From positions 62,001 through 126,000 of the forward strand of contig CAJQRC010000021.1 in NCBI GenBank assembly GCA_905480645.1: a stretch of 64,000 nucleotides of DNA, given 5' to 3'. Source of the stretch: an uncultured Tateyamaria sp. GTDB taxonomy: Bacteria; Pseudomonadota; Alphaproteobacteria; Rhodobacterales; Rhodobacteraceae. Every line of letters begins with the position of its first letter. Positions within the stretch are counted from its first letter, which is position 1. The notes beneath the pieces were generated by a model. The model saw only the letters and a program-made list of their open reading frames with translations. It had not been told where the DNA came from and made no database searches. Of the stretch, positions 1 to 8,369 are shown one piece after another. Made by a program: the position numbers and the translations under genes.

Positions 1-1
1 C

Positions 2-124
2 ATGTTAGGAAATGGAGATGGCGCTTTGCTGCATCATCCTGAATATCGTTTCAATGATGATGCGATCCCTGCAGGGTGTAGCTGGTACATTGAGATTGTA
101 GAACAAAGAATGCCAATGCAATAA
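2..124 (+). CDS. M20 amidohydrolase, C-terminal fragment (cut by window start)
   Basis: Open frame running in from the left edge and ending at TAA 122-124. Its last 40 residues (HHPEYRFNDDAIPAGCSW, then IEIVEQRMP) closely match the C terminus of the next gene (HHPEYNFNDEAITAGCSW, IIEQRMP). This is therefore the tail of a second, tandem copy of the same M20 metallopeptidase/amidohydrolase. Only the end of the dimerisation/catalytic fold is visible, so activity cannot be judged. The two copies are about 30 bp apart. Confidence 0.85.
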   Translation: MLGNGDGALLHHPEYRFNDDAIPAGCSWYIEIVEQRMPMQ

Positions 125-154
125 TTTATGAACGCCAAGGATAAGGAAGCAAAC

Positions 155-1321
155 ATGCCAATTAAAAATAGATTTGCGGAGCTGCATAGTGACATTGTTG
201 AATGGCGTCGCGACATCCATGAGCATCCTGAGATTCAGTTTGATACACACCGTACTAGTGCGCTGGTAGCTGAAAAACTTCGTGAATTTGGCTGTGATGA
301 AGTTGTCGAAGGCATTGGGCGCACAGGCGTGATTGGCATCATTAAAGGACGTAAAGATTTGTCGGAAAAAGTAATTGGATTGCGTGCGGATATGGATGCT
401 TTACCGATCCAAGAGCAGACGGGTTTAGATTACGCATCTAAGATAGATGGAGCTATGCATGCTTGTGGCCATGATGGCCATACTGCCATGTTATTGGGGG
501 CCTCACGTTATCTCGCAGAAACAAGGAATTTTAATGGGACAACTGTTGTTATCTTCCAACCTGCAGAAGAGGGGGGAGGTGGTGGTCGCGAGATGTGCAA
601 TGATGGAATGATGGATCGCTGGGGGATAGATGAAGTTTATGGCATGCACAATTGGCCGGGATTGCCGGTTGGTGAATTTTCGATCCGAGCGGGTACATTT
701 TTTGCAGCTACTGACTTGCTTAAAGTTGAATTTGAAGGGCGAGGAGGTCACGCCGCAAAACCTCAGGAAACAGTTGACACCCTGTTAATGGCAGCACACG
801 CAGTAACTGCGTTGCAAAGCATTGTTAGTCGAAATGCTGATCCAATCGATCGCGTTGTTCTATCGATCACTTCGTTTGCAACCTCTTCAAATGCCTTCAA
901 TGTTATTCCTCAGAAAGTTGAAATATTGGGTACTGTGAGAACAACATCTATAGAAATGCAGGATTTGGTTGAAAGTCGTGTTAAAGAAGTTTGTGAAGGC
1001 GTAGCCAACACATTCGGTGGTATCTCTAAAGTAGACTATAATCGGAATTATCCGGCTATGGTTAACTCTAAAGAGCAGACAGCGTTTGCTAAGGATGTTG
1101 CCTGTAAGATATCTGGTCGGTGCAATGAGGCTCCGTTGGTAATGGGCGGTGAGGATTTTTCTTTTATGTTAGAAGAGCGGCCTGGTGCCTATATTTTAGT
1201 TGGAAACGGTGACAGTGCTATGGTGCATCATCCGGAATATAACTTTAACGATGAAGCTATTACTGCGGGCTGCTCATGGTGGGCCGAGATCATTGAACAA
1301 AGGATGCCCTTGGAGGCATAA
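155..1321 (+). CDS. M20-family amidohydrolase (hippurate hydrolase / N-acyl amino acid deacylase type)
   Basis: Zinc-dependent hydrolase expected to cleave N-acyl or N-aminoacyl amides in the cytoplasm; the substrate cannot be told from sequence. The family's metal and catalytic motifs are present: RADMDALPIQE, HACGHDGHTAML, PAEEGGGG, GMHNWPG, and near the end GGEDFSFML followed by HHPEY. At 388 aa it is the usual family length. I chose ATG 155 because AAGGAAG lies 5-10 bases upstream. An in-frame ATG at 128 would add nine residues but has no ribosome site. It is the second of two tandem paralogues and faces moaA convergently. Confidence 0.9.
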   Translation: MPIKNRFAELHSDIVEWRRDIHEHPEIQFDTHRTSALVAEKLREFGCDEVVEGIGRTGVIGIIKGRKDLSEKVIGLRADMDALPIQEQTGLDYASKIDGAMHACGHDGHTAMLLGASRYLAETRNFNGTTVVIFQPAEEGGGGGREMCNDGMMDRWGIDEVYGMHNWPGLPVGEFSIRAGTFFAATDLLKVEFEGRGGHAAKPQETVDTLLMAAHAVTALQSIVSRNADPIDRVVLSITSFATSSNAFNVIPQKVEILGTVRTTSIEMQDLVESRVKEVCEGVANTFGGISKVDYNRNYPAMVNSKEQTAFAKDVACKISGRCNEAPLVMGGEDFSFMLEERPGAYILVGNGDSAMVHHPEYNFNDEAITAGCSWWAEIIEQRMPLEA

Positions 1322-1580
1322 TACCGAGGGTTTCTAAGCTGTAGAAAGGGAAAACTCACGAAAATCCAACAGTTTATGGGTAAGCTGAAAGAGATAGATT
1401 GTACAGCCTATCGGCCATATTGGAGAGATATAACCTAATTTTTCTGTCTTTGTTTTATGTCTGATTTTCTAAGATGAATTATGAGAGGGTTAGGATTTGT
1501 GACATTCATAGCTGATATTTTATCAAAAAAGACATTAGAAACCAAACTAAACAATAGGTTGACCTGGCCGATAGTGGCCA

Positions 1581-2585
1581 TTATCCGCCTGTATGGCTCA
1601 TATGACGCGGCATTTGTCCATCAAGGCGCTGCCGCGAATAATCGAAATCGTGCCCTTTTGGTTTTTTAGAAATGGCAATCCGAATAGCATCCTCTAAAGG
1701 TTTGTTATCTTCTGTAGACCTTAAAGGTGCTCGCAAATCGGCCATATCTTCCTGCCCAAGGCACATGTAGATTTCGCCTGTACATGTTACCCGCACCCGA
1801 TTGCAGCTTTCACAAAAATTATGAGTGAGAGGTGTAATGAAACCTATTTTTTGTCCGGTCTCTTCTAGGCGCACGTATCTAGCAGGCCCACCTGTGCGTT
1901 CTGCTAACTCAGTGACTGTAAATTGCTCGGAATATTTTCTCTGGACTTCTTTAAGCGACCAATATTGTCCGAGCCTGTCTTCCGTACCCAAATCTCCCAT
2001 TGGCATTACTTCTATCCAGGTCAAATCCATGCCAAGATCTGAGCACCATTGCGTAATTAGAGGCAACTCGGTTTCATTAAATCCTTTCAATGCCACCGCG
2101 TTAATTTTTACATGTAGGCCTGCGGCTAATGCGGCGTCTATACCACGTAAAACTTGAGTTAAACGCCCCCAACGGGTGATATCCGCAAATTTTTTCTCAT
2201 CTAAAGTGTCAAGAGAGATATTGATGCGGCGTACACCTGAAGCATATAAATCGGTAGCGAACCGTTCAAGCTGGCTCCCGTTTGTGGTGACCGTCAATTC
2301 TTTGAGTGCCCCAGTTTCAAGATGCCGACCCATTGAATGAAAAAATGTCATAATATTACGACGAACCAGCGGTTCACCTCCAGTAATCCGGAGTTTTTCA
2401 ATGCCTAATTTTACGAATGTTGAACACATTCGATCCAGTTCCTCGAGTGTCAGTAACTCTTTCTTTGGGAGAAAGTTCATATTTTCAGACATGCAATAAA
2501 CACAACGAAAATCGCAACGATCTGTTACTGAAACCCGTAGGTAATTAATGTTGCGTTGAAAAGGATCAACTAATAGAGCGCTCAT
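1581..2585 (-). CDS. moaA: GTP 3',8-cyclase MoaA (molybdenum cofactor biosynthesis)
   Basis: Radical-SAM enzyme that, with MoaC, turns GTP into cyclic pyranopterin monophosphate, the first step of molybdopterin synthesis. The N-terminal cluster motif is CDFRCVYC (CxxxCxxC), followed by the SAM-binding ITGGEPLVR. The C-terminal second 4Fe-4S cluster motif is [12 protein letters not shown]. The protein ends in the conserved Gly-Gly tail needed for activity. At 334 aa it is normal length. It stands alone here with no other moa gene in the window. An overlapping plus-strand ORF at 1481-1669 is a shadow of its 3' end. Confidence 0.97.
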   Translation of the reverse strand: MSALLVDPFQRNINYLRVSVTDRCDFRCVYCMSENMNFLPKKELLTLEELDRMCSTFVKLGIEKLRITGGEPLVRRNIMTFFHSMGRHLETGALKELTVTTNGSQLERFATDLYASGVRRINISLDTLDEKKFADITRWGRLTQVLRGIDAALAAGLHVKINAVALKGFNETELPLITQWCSDLGMDLTWIEVMPMGDLGTEDRLGQYWSLKEVQRKYSEQFTVTELAERTGGPARYVRLEETGQKIGFITPLTHNFCESCNRVRVTCTGEIYMCLGQEDMADLRAPLRSTEDNKPLEDAIRIAISKKPKGHDFDYSRQRLDGQMPRHMSHTGG

Positions 2586-3018
2586 TGGTCAATAGTATGC
2601 ACGCAGACTGTCAGCTGCAAGGAGATTTATAATTTAAATCAGTATTATGAATCTTTTACACGCTGTTAGTTAATTACCAAATTTCGTGAAATAGCTTTAG
2701 CCTGCTTGAAGAGCAAAGAAGTACTGATGGGGAGTATTTTAATAAATGTTGTCGTTTAATCTAAAAGAAGAGCTGAAGCTTTCTTTTTGATTCAGGCGAG
2801 TACTAGCACAACGTCTTCGGAGTCGTAAGTTTGTCTTTTAGCCCTAAAATTGTTTATTTAGGTGACGCTGGTGATCTAGGCCTTTGGTGCAAGATGCCTT
2901 TAGTCTCTTCACAATGACCAATGAGAGACACTTTGTAAGCTACTGAAAAAGTATTTTGGTGAAGTTATTTCATTAGTTGTGTCTACTCTACTGTGACAGT
3001 TATACGTGTAGAAATGAA
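2586..3018. other. Intergenic stretch of 433 bp without a gene
   Basis: This lies between the start of moaA and the end of glmS, both on the minus strand. I see no ORF with coding character and no clear hairpin followed by a T run. One curiosity is that the 3' end of glmS (ACTCCACTGTGACTG, 3021-3035) is nearly repeated just downstream at 2987-3000 (ACTCTACTGTGACA), as if a short duplication had occurred at the stop codon. The promoter of moaA should lie in the left part. Confidence 0.6.
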
Positions 3019-4839
3019 CTACTCCACTGTGACTGATTTTGCTAAATTGCGTGGTTGATCAACATCCGTACCCTTGGCTACGGCGGTATGGTATGCGAGC
3101 AGTTGCGCAGGAATGGCATACACAATTGGTGTCAATAAATCTGGGCAGCTGGGTATTTCTATTTGTTCCCAAATACCATCTCCGGCTTCTTCTAAACCCT
3201 GCGAGCTTGAAATAAGTATTACCTTGCCTTTGCGGGCCATGACTTCATGCATGTTGGATATTGTTTTTTCAAATAATGGATCTTTCGGCGCCATTACAAC
3301 TACCGGTACGTTCTTGTCGATTAATGCAATTGGCCCGTGCTTTAGCTCGCCGGACGCGTAAGCTTCGGCGTGGATATAGCTAATTTCTTTTAATTTAAGG
3401 GCACCCTCAAGGGCTAGTGGATACATCACACCTCGCCCCAGAAACAAAACATCCTTCACTTCGCATAGCTTTCGTGCCGTTTTCTGTATTTGTGAACTCT
3501 TTTCAATCGTCAAATTAACCAAGGCGGGAAGATTCCTCAGGTTTTGTATATGATGTTCAAAAGTTTTTTCAGATATTTCACCGAGGGTATGTGCTGCTTT
3601 TATGGCAAGGATAAATAGTACGCTCAACTGACAAGTGAAGGCTTTGGTGGATGCAACACCCACTTCGATGCCCGCATGAATGGGTAAGCTCAAATTACTT
3701 TCACGTGCGATCGAGCTTTCTGGCACATTTATTATTGATACGATTTTATCCGCCTTGCCTTTGCAATACCGCAATGCTGCCAATGTATCAGCTGTTTCGC
3801 CAGATTGGCTGACAAAAATAGCGAGAGTACGAGCTGGAATCGGAGGTTCACGATAACGGTATTCGGATGCAACATCTATCTCAACCGGCAATCGCGCAAC
3901 TTGCTCAAACCAATACTTTGCTGTCATGCAGGCGTAAAATGCTGTTCCACAGGCTACCATTGTAATCCGATCAAAGGCGGTGAAATCAATGCTAGAGCCT
4001 GGTAATAATATTTGATTACTTTCTGTCAAATAGTATTTGAGGGTATTTGATAAAACGGCAGGCTGTTCTGCAATTTCTTTTGCCATAAAATGTTTATGAC
4101 CTGCCTTGTCCACATGTGTGGCATCAATTTGAATTTGGCGAATATTGCGGTTAGCTAAGGCGCCATTTATATCATGGATTTCAGCGCCTTTGCGAGTAAT
4201 TATTGCTCGATCACCATCTTCGAGATAAGTTATTCGGTCTGTGAGGGGAGCTAGTGCTATTGCATCAGAACCTATGAACATTTCTCCATCCCCGTGTCCG
4301 ACAGCGAGGGGAGCTCCTTTGCGTGCAGCGATAATTAAGTCGTCTTGACCTTGAAATAAAAACGCAAGAGCGAACGCACCACTCAATTTATCTAGTGTGG
4401 CAAATGCCGCTTCAATGGGTCTTAATCCAGACTCGATATATTGTTGTGTCATTAAAACTACTATTTCGGTGTCTGTTTCCGTCTGGAAATTGATACCAGC
4501 ATTAGCTAATTCTATTCGCAACTCACGGAAGTTTTCTATTATCCCATTGTGAACAACAGCGACACCCTTGGATTGATGGGGATGTGCATTGGCCACTGTG
4601 GGGGCACCGTGTGTCGCCCAACGAGTATGTCCAATTCCTGCCTTTCCCTCTAGAGGATCATGAACCAACACGTCGTTTAAATTTACTAACTTTCCGACTG
4701 CTCGACGGCGATCAAGAGTGCCGTTATTTATGGTAGCAATCCCAGCGCTGTCGTAACCTCTGTATTCGAGGCGCTTTAGGGCTTCTACAAGGCTTGGCGC
4801 AACTTGGTGATTACCAAGAATTCCTATGATTCCACACAT
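3019..4839 (-). CDS. glmS: Glutamine-fructose-6-phosphate aminotransferase (isomerizing)
   Basis: Makes glucosamine-6-phosphate from fructose-6-phosphate and glutamine, the entry step to UDP-GlcNAc for peptidoglycan and LPS. The N-terminal Ntn glutaminase domain begins MCGIIGILGN, with Cys2 as the nucleophile after Met removal. It includes RWATHGAP and ETDTEIV. Two SIS domains follow (VACGTAFYAC, VSQSGETADT). The C terminus PRNLAKSVTVE is the canonical end. At 606 aa it is full length. It lies four bases after glmU on the same strand, so the two pathway genes form an operon. No glmS ribozyme-like leader is possible in this coupled arrangement. Confidence 0.98.
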   Translation of the reverse strand: MCGIIGILGNHQVAPSLVEALKRLEYRGYDSAGIATINNGTLDRRRAVGKLVNLNDVLVHDPLEGKAGIGHTRWATHGAPTVANAHPHQSKGVAVVHNGIIENFRELRIELANAGINFQTETDTEIVVLMTQQYIESGLRPIEAAFATLDKLSGAFALAFLFQGQDDLIIAARKGAPLAVGHGDGEMFIGSDAIALAPLTDRITYLEDGDRAIITRKGAEIHDINGALANRNIRQIQIDATHVDKAGHKHFMAKEIAEQPAVLSNTLKYYLTESNQILLPGSSIDFTAFDRITMVACGTAFYACMTAKYWFEQVARLPVEIDVASEYRYREPPIPARTLAIFVSQSGETADTLAALRYCKGKADKIVSIINVPESSIARESNLSLPIHAGIEVGVASTKAFTCQLSVLFILAIKAAHTLGEISEKTFEHHIQNLRNLPALVNLTIEKSSQIQKTARKLCEVKDVLFLGRGVMYPLALEGALKLKEISYIHAEAYASGELKHGPIALIDKNVPVVVMAPKDPLFEKTISNMHEVMARKGKVILISSSQGLEEAGDGIWEQIEIPSCPDLLTPIVYAIPAQLLAYHTAVAKGTDVDQPRNLAKSVTVE

Positions 4840-4843
4840 ATTT

Positions 4844-6190
4844 TCATTCGCCTTTGGTTTGTTTGGCTTTTATTGAACGCAACTTTTGAAAGAGTTTTCG
4901 CGCCATCCCGGATTTTGTGGTTTGACGCGCGCGCGCTAAGGCGAGAGCGCCGGCTTCAACATCAGACGTTATTACAGAACCTGAGCCGGTCATGGCTTCG
5001 TCTCCGATTGATATAGGTGCAACAAGCATCGTGCTTGACCCTATAAATGCATGAGAGCCTATTTTTGTGTGATGTTTCATTACGCCGTCGTAATTGCAAG
5101 TGATCGTTCCAGCCCCAATATTAGCTTTTTCACCAATCGATGCATCACCAATGTAGCTGAGATGATTTACTTTGGCGCCGGTAGACAGGGTCGCGTTTTT
5201 GACTTCCACAAAATTGCCAATGCGTACATCTTCAGATAGTTGAGTACCTTTTCTTAAACGGGCGAAAGGACCCACTATTGATCCTTTGGAAATATGACAG
5301 CCCTCGAGGTGCGAAAAAGCGCGGATAGTGGCACCTGAGTCAACTGTAACATGAGGGCCAAAAACTACGTTTGGTTCGATAAAAGCATCGCGGCCTATGA
5401 CAGTGTCTAATGAAAAATAAACTGTATCAGGCGCGATAAGTGTTACCCCAGACTCCATCATATTATTTCGTGTTGCCGTTTGAAAATGAGCATCTGCTGC
5501 AGCTAGTTCTGCGCGTGAGTTAATACCAAGAGTTTCAGCAGCGTCACAGGTGACTACAGCAACATTTAGGCCTTTGGTGCGTGCTAAGTAGGGGAGGTCG
5601 GTCAGATAGTATTCACCCTGAGCATTGTCAGTATTTAGAGCTTCGATCAGGTCAAACAAAATAGGTGCAGGAGCCGCCAGCACGCCTGAATTACAAAGAC
5701 CAATAGCCCGTTCTGCATCTGTTGCATCTTTAAATTCCACGATACGTTCAAGTTGATCATCGTTCATAATGAGCCGGCCATAACGAGCTGGATCAACAGG
5801 CTCAAAGCCCAATACGGTGACATCTGCTGAGCTTTGCACCAATGCTTGCAAAGTGTTGGAACTAATAAATGGTGTATCGCCAAACAACACGATTGCGAGA
5901 CCATCGAAATCTTTCAAGGTTTCACGCGTCATTGCTGTGGCATGTCCTGTACCGAGTTGCTCGTGTTGCAATACCACTTGGACTGTTGCGTCGAATGACT
6001 TGGCAGAAGCTGTAACCTGATCGGCGCCAACGCCCGCCACAACGATTACATGGTCAGGCTTAATTGTATTGCCTGCAGCTATTGCGTGATGTAGCATTGG
6101 CGCCCCTGCTATTGGATGCAGAACTTTTGGCAGCGCTGAATTCATTCTACTGCCCTGGCCGGCTGCCAAAATTATAAGTGCGACGCTCAT
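4844..6190 (-). CDS. glmU: Bifunctional GlcNAc-1-P uridyltransferase / GlcN-1-P acetyltransferase
   Basis: Catalyses the last two steps to UDP-N-acetylglucosamine. The N-terminal Rossmann-like nucleotidyltransferase shows LAAGQGSRM, LPKVLHPIAG and LFGDTPFI. The C-terminal left-handed beta-helix acetyltransferase has hexapeptide repeats and GAGTITCNYDGVMKH. I prefer ATG 6190 (MSVALIILAAG), where homology begins. An in-frame ATG at 6217 would add a lysine-rich nine-residue leader. It is the first gene of the glmU-glmS pair and is divergent from gph. Confidence 0.96.
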   Translation of the reverse strand: MSVALIILAAGQGSRMNSALPKVLHPIAGAPMLHHAIAAGNTIKPDHVIVVAGVGADQVTASAKSFDATVQVVLQHEQLGTGHATAMTRETLKDFDGLAIVLFGDTPFISSNTLQALVQSSADVTVLGFEPVDPARYGRLIMNDDQLERIVEFKDATDAERAIGLCNSGVLAAPAPILFDLIEALNTDNAQGEYYLTDLPYLARTKGLNVAVVTCDAAETLGINSRAELAAADAHFQTATRNNMMESGVTLIAPDTVYFSLDTVIGRDAFIEPNVVFGPHVTVDSGATIRAFSHLEGCHISKGSIVGPFARLRKGTQLSEDVRIGNFVEVKNATLSTGAKVNHLSYIGDASIGEKANIGAGTITCNYDGVMKHHTKIGSHAFIGSSTMLVAPISIGDEAMTGSGSVITSDVEAGALALARARQTTKSGMARKLFQKLRSIKAKQTKGE

Positions 6191-6324
6191 GCTTTTTCTC
6201 TTTGTTTTGTGTTGCACCCTGTTTATCCGCTAAGAAAGAACGCGCAAGCACTTGAAGCATAAAAAAAGCATTAATAGCAAAGAACGGTGACGGTTCGCCT
6301 TCTGCGCTCTGTCTGGAGGTAAAA

Positions 6325-6993
6325 ATGGCTGCTGTAATTTTTGATTTGGACGGAACACTTGCGGATACAAGTGGTGACTTACTTGCCGCTGCTAATTACT
6401 GCTTTCGAGATATGGGTCTGGGAAATGTTCTGGGTAGTGAAGATGCTGCTGTAGCACTACGTGGAGGGCGAGCGATGCTAAGTTTAGGGCTTAAGCGCGT
6501 AAATCAGGTTGATGAAACAACCATTAATACTTACTACCCAATGCTTCTCGAGGCTTATGGAGATGCGATTTCAGTTTATACTAAATTGTATGATGGCGCG
6601 ATGGATGCGGTCGAAACACTTAAATCACAAGGCTATGGTGTGGGCATCTGCACAAACAAGCCAGAAGGTTTGGCAGATCAACTGTTGCGTGACCTAGGAG
6701 TACGACATGTTTTTGGAAGCCTTGTGGGTGCTGACACACTACCAGTTCGTAAGCCTGACCCTGCCCCATTGTTGGAAGCGGCGCGTTTGTTAGGTGGAGA
6801 TCCTAAGTCATGTATCTTGGTAGGTGACAGCGATACTGATCGTAACACTGCCAAAGCAGCAGGAGTGCCTTCAGTATTGGTCACTTTTGGTCCCGCTGGA
6901 GGTGACATGTCAGCATTAAAGCCTGAGGCTTTATTAAATGATTTTGCAGCTTTGCCATCTGTTGTAGCAGCACTTTTACCAACCGCCATCTAA
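6325..6993 (+). CDS. gph: Phosphoglycolate phosphatase (HAD superfamily)
   Basis: Dephosphorylates 2-phosphoglycolate arising from DNA repair or oxygenase reactions. HAD motif I is FDLDGTLADT (nucleophile Asp7, acid Asp9). Motif II threonine is in ICTNKPEGL. Motif III/IV are RKPDPAPL and LVGDSDTDRNTA. The cap domain lies between residues 15 and 85. At 222 aa it is normal for Gph. A GGAGG-like site (CTGGAGGTAAAA) precedes the ATG. The gene is divergent from glmU, a pairing I recall from roseobacters. Substrate assignment within the HAD family is by resemblance only. Confidence 0.9.
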   Translation: MAAVIFDLDGTLADTSGDLLAAANYCFRDMGLGNVLGSEDAAVALRGGRAMLSLGLKRVNQVDETTINTYYPMLLEAYGDAISVYTKLYDGAMDAVETLKSQGYGVGICTNKPEGLADQLLRDLGVRHVFGSLVGADTLPVRKPDPAPLLEAARLLGGDPKSCILVGDSDTDRNTAKAAGVPSVLVTFGPAGGDMSALKPEALLNDFAALPSVVAALLPTAI

Positions 6994-7068
6994 GTTTGAC
7001 CTTTTAAGGTCTTAAATTTACTGACCATGTCTTGACGAGACCATTTCTCAACCGCAAAGCTGACACCT

Positions 7069-8265
7069 ATGATAGAGAATTTTACCGGAAGTTTCACACA
7101 GCAAGAACCAATTCCTGAAGTTGGAATTGAGGCTGCTATTAATGTTTTGCGCAACGGACGTTTGCATCGTTACAATACAGCACAGGGTGAAGTTTCGCAA
7201 ACAGCGCTGCTGGAGCAGGAATTTGCGGCGAGTGTTGGAGCCAAATATTGTATTGCTGTAGCGTCTGGTGGCTATGCGATGGGGACAGCTTTACGTGCTG
7301 TGGGTGTTAAACCTGGTGATAATGTGCTAAGTAACGCATTTACACTAGCGCCGGTTCCCGGCGCTATTGCATCAGTAGGTGGTGTGCCAGTTTTTGTTGG
7401 TGTTACTGAAAACCTAACAATTGATCTTAATGACCTTGAAGTAAAACTAAGTCTCGCAAGCGTATTGCTTCTTAGTCATATGCGTGGGCACATTTGTGAC
7501 ATGGATCGCCTTACAGCGATGTGTGATGCTGCTGGAGTGGTCGTAATAGAAGATTGTGCTCATACTATGGGGGCGGCATGGGCCGGCATCGCTTCTGGAC
7601 GGCAAGGAACCATTGGATGCTACTCCTGCCAAACTTATAAACATGTTAATTCGGGTGAGGGTGGATTCCTTGTTACCGACGACCCAGATCTCGCAGCTGC
7701 GAGCGTAATACTCTCCGGCAGCTACATGTTGTTTGAAAAGCATATTGCTGCTCCACCTGTAGAAGCTTTTGTTGATCTGAAATATACAACTCCTAACATA
7801 TCAGGTCGTATGGATAACTTGCGCGCAGCAATTCTGCGTCCTCAGATTAAGGATTTAGCGAAGCAGTGCGCTAGATGGAACAAACGCTACTATTCGCTTG
7901 AAATGGGATTGCGCGATATCCCTGGCCTGACTTTAGTGCAGCGCCATGCCAAGGAAACCATTGTAGGGTCTTCTATCCAATTTCTTCTGCTTGACTGGCT
8001 GAGTTCAGATATTCAGGAAGTTATTGCAAAATGTGGTGAACGTGGGGTTGAGTTGAAATGGTTTGGTGCGCCAGAACCGGTCGCATTTACCAGTCGCTAT
8101 GATAGCTGGCACTATGCGCCTTCAAAACGGATGAATGCGAGCGATCGTATATTGGCTGGTATCGTGGATATGCGGGTACCGCTTACTTTTAGTCTTGAAG
8201 ATTGTGCGGTGATCTCGCGGATTATCCGTGCCGAGGTTTCGGCGGTCTATCAAGCAGCCCGATAA
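7069..8265 (+). CDS. DegT/DnrJ/EryC1/StrS-family PLP aminotransferase
   Basis: Fold-type I PLP enzyme of the sugar aminotransferase family (398 aa). Features are the N-terminal GRLHRYNT, SGGYAMGTALRA for cofactor phosphate contact, IEDCAHTMGA with the Asp that pairs with the pyridine nitrogen, and SCQTYKHVNSGEGG, where Lys191 is the likely Schiff-base lysine. Members usually aminate keto-sugars for surface polysaccharides, but no sugar-pathway genes are nearby, so the substrate is open. It lies 75 bp after gph. Its 3' end is followed by the perfect inverted repeat ahead of the isovaleryl-CoA dehydrogenase gene. Confidence 0.85.
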   Translation: MIENFTGSFTQQEPIPEVGIEAAINVLRNGRLHRYNTAQGEVSQTALLEQEFAASVGAKYCIAVASGGYAMGTALRAVGVKPGDNVLSNAFTLAPVPGAIASVGGVPVFVGVTENLTIDLNDLEVKLSLASVLLLSHMRGHICDMDRLTAMCDAAGVVVIEDCAHTMGAAWAGIASGRQGTIGCYSCQTYKHVNSGEGGFLVTDDPDLAAASVILSGSYMLFEKHIAAPPVEAFVDLKYTTPNISGRMDNLRAAILRPQIKDLAKQCARWNKRYYSLEMGLRDIPGLTLVQRHAKETIVGSSIQFLLLDWLSSDIQEVIAKCGERGVELKWFGAPEPVAFTSRYDSWHYAPSKRMNASDRILAGIVDMRVPLTFSLEDCAVISRIIRAEVSAVYQAAR

Positions 8266-8322
8266 TTCGAAATTGTATAAGTGTTTTATGTTGGCTATCG
8301 GAATGCTCGACAAAGAAAATAC

Positions 8323-8362
8323 ACCAGTCTATTATTGAACGACTGTTCAATAATAGACTGGT
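8323..8362. promoter_or_regulatory. Perfect 18-bp inverted repeat with 4-nt spacer upstream of ivd
   Basis: Left arm 8323-8340 reads ACCAGTCTATTATTGAAC. The spacer is GACT. The right arm 8345-8362 is its exact reverse complement. The repeat ends 7 bp before the chosen ATG of the isovaleryl-CoA dehydrogenase gene. There is no T run after it, so a simple intrinsic terminator is unlikely. The core TTGAAC-GACT-GTTCAA looks like a dimeric repressor operator of the kind used by TetR-type regulators of acyl-CoA catabolism (inference). In RNA it would form a hairpin over the ribosome-binding region. Confidence 0.7.
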
Positions 8363-8369
8363 AGAACCG

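Noticed and set aside
1481-1669. Plus-strand ORF of 62 codons
   Set aside because: Half of it is antisense to the 3' end of moaA and it has no ribosome site or recognisable product.
2586-3018. Possible glmS-type ribozyme or other riboswitch near glmS
   Set aside because: The stretch is downstream, not upstream, of glmS. The 5' side is only four bases from glmU, leaving no room for one.
8202-8369. Upstream in-frame extension of isovaleryl-CoA dehydrogenase
   Set aside because: It overlaps the aminotransferase gene, runs through the perfect inverted repeat and has no similarity to the family.
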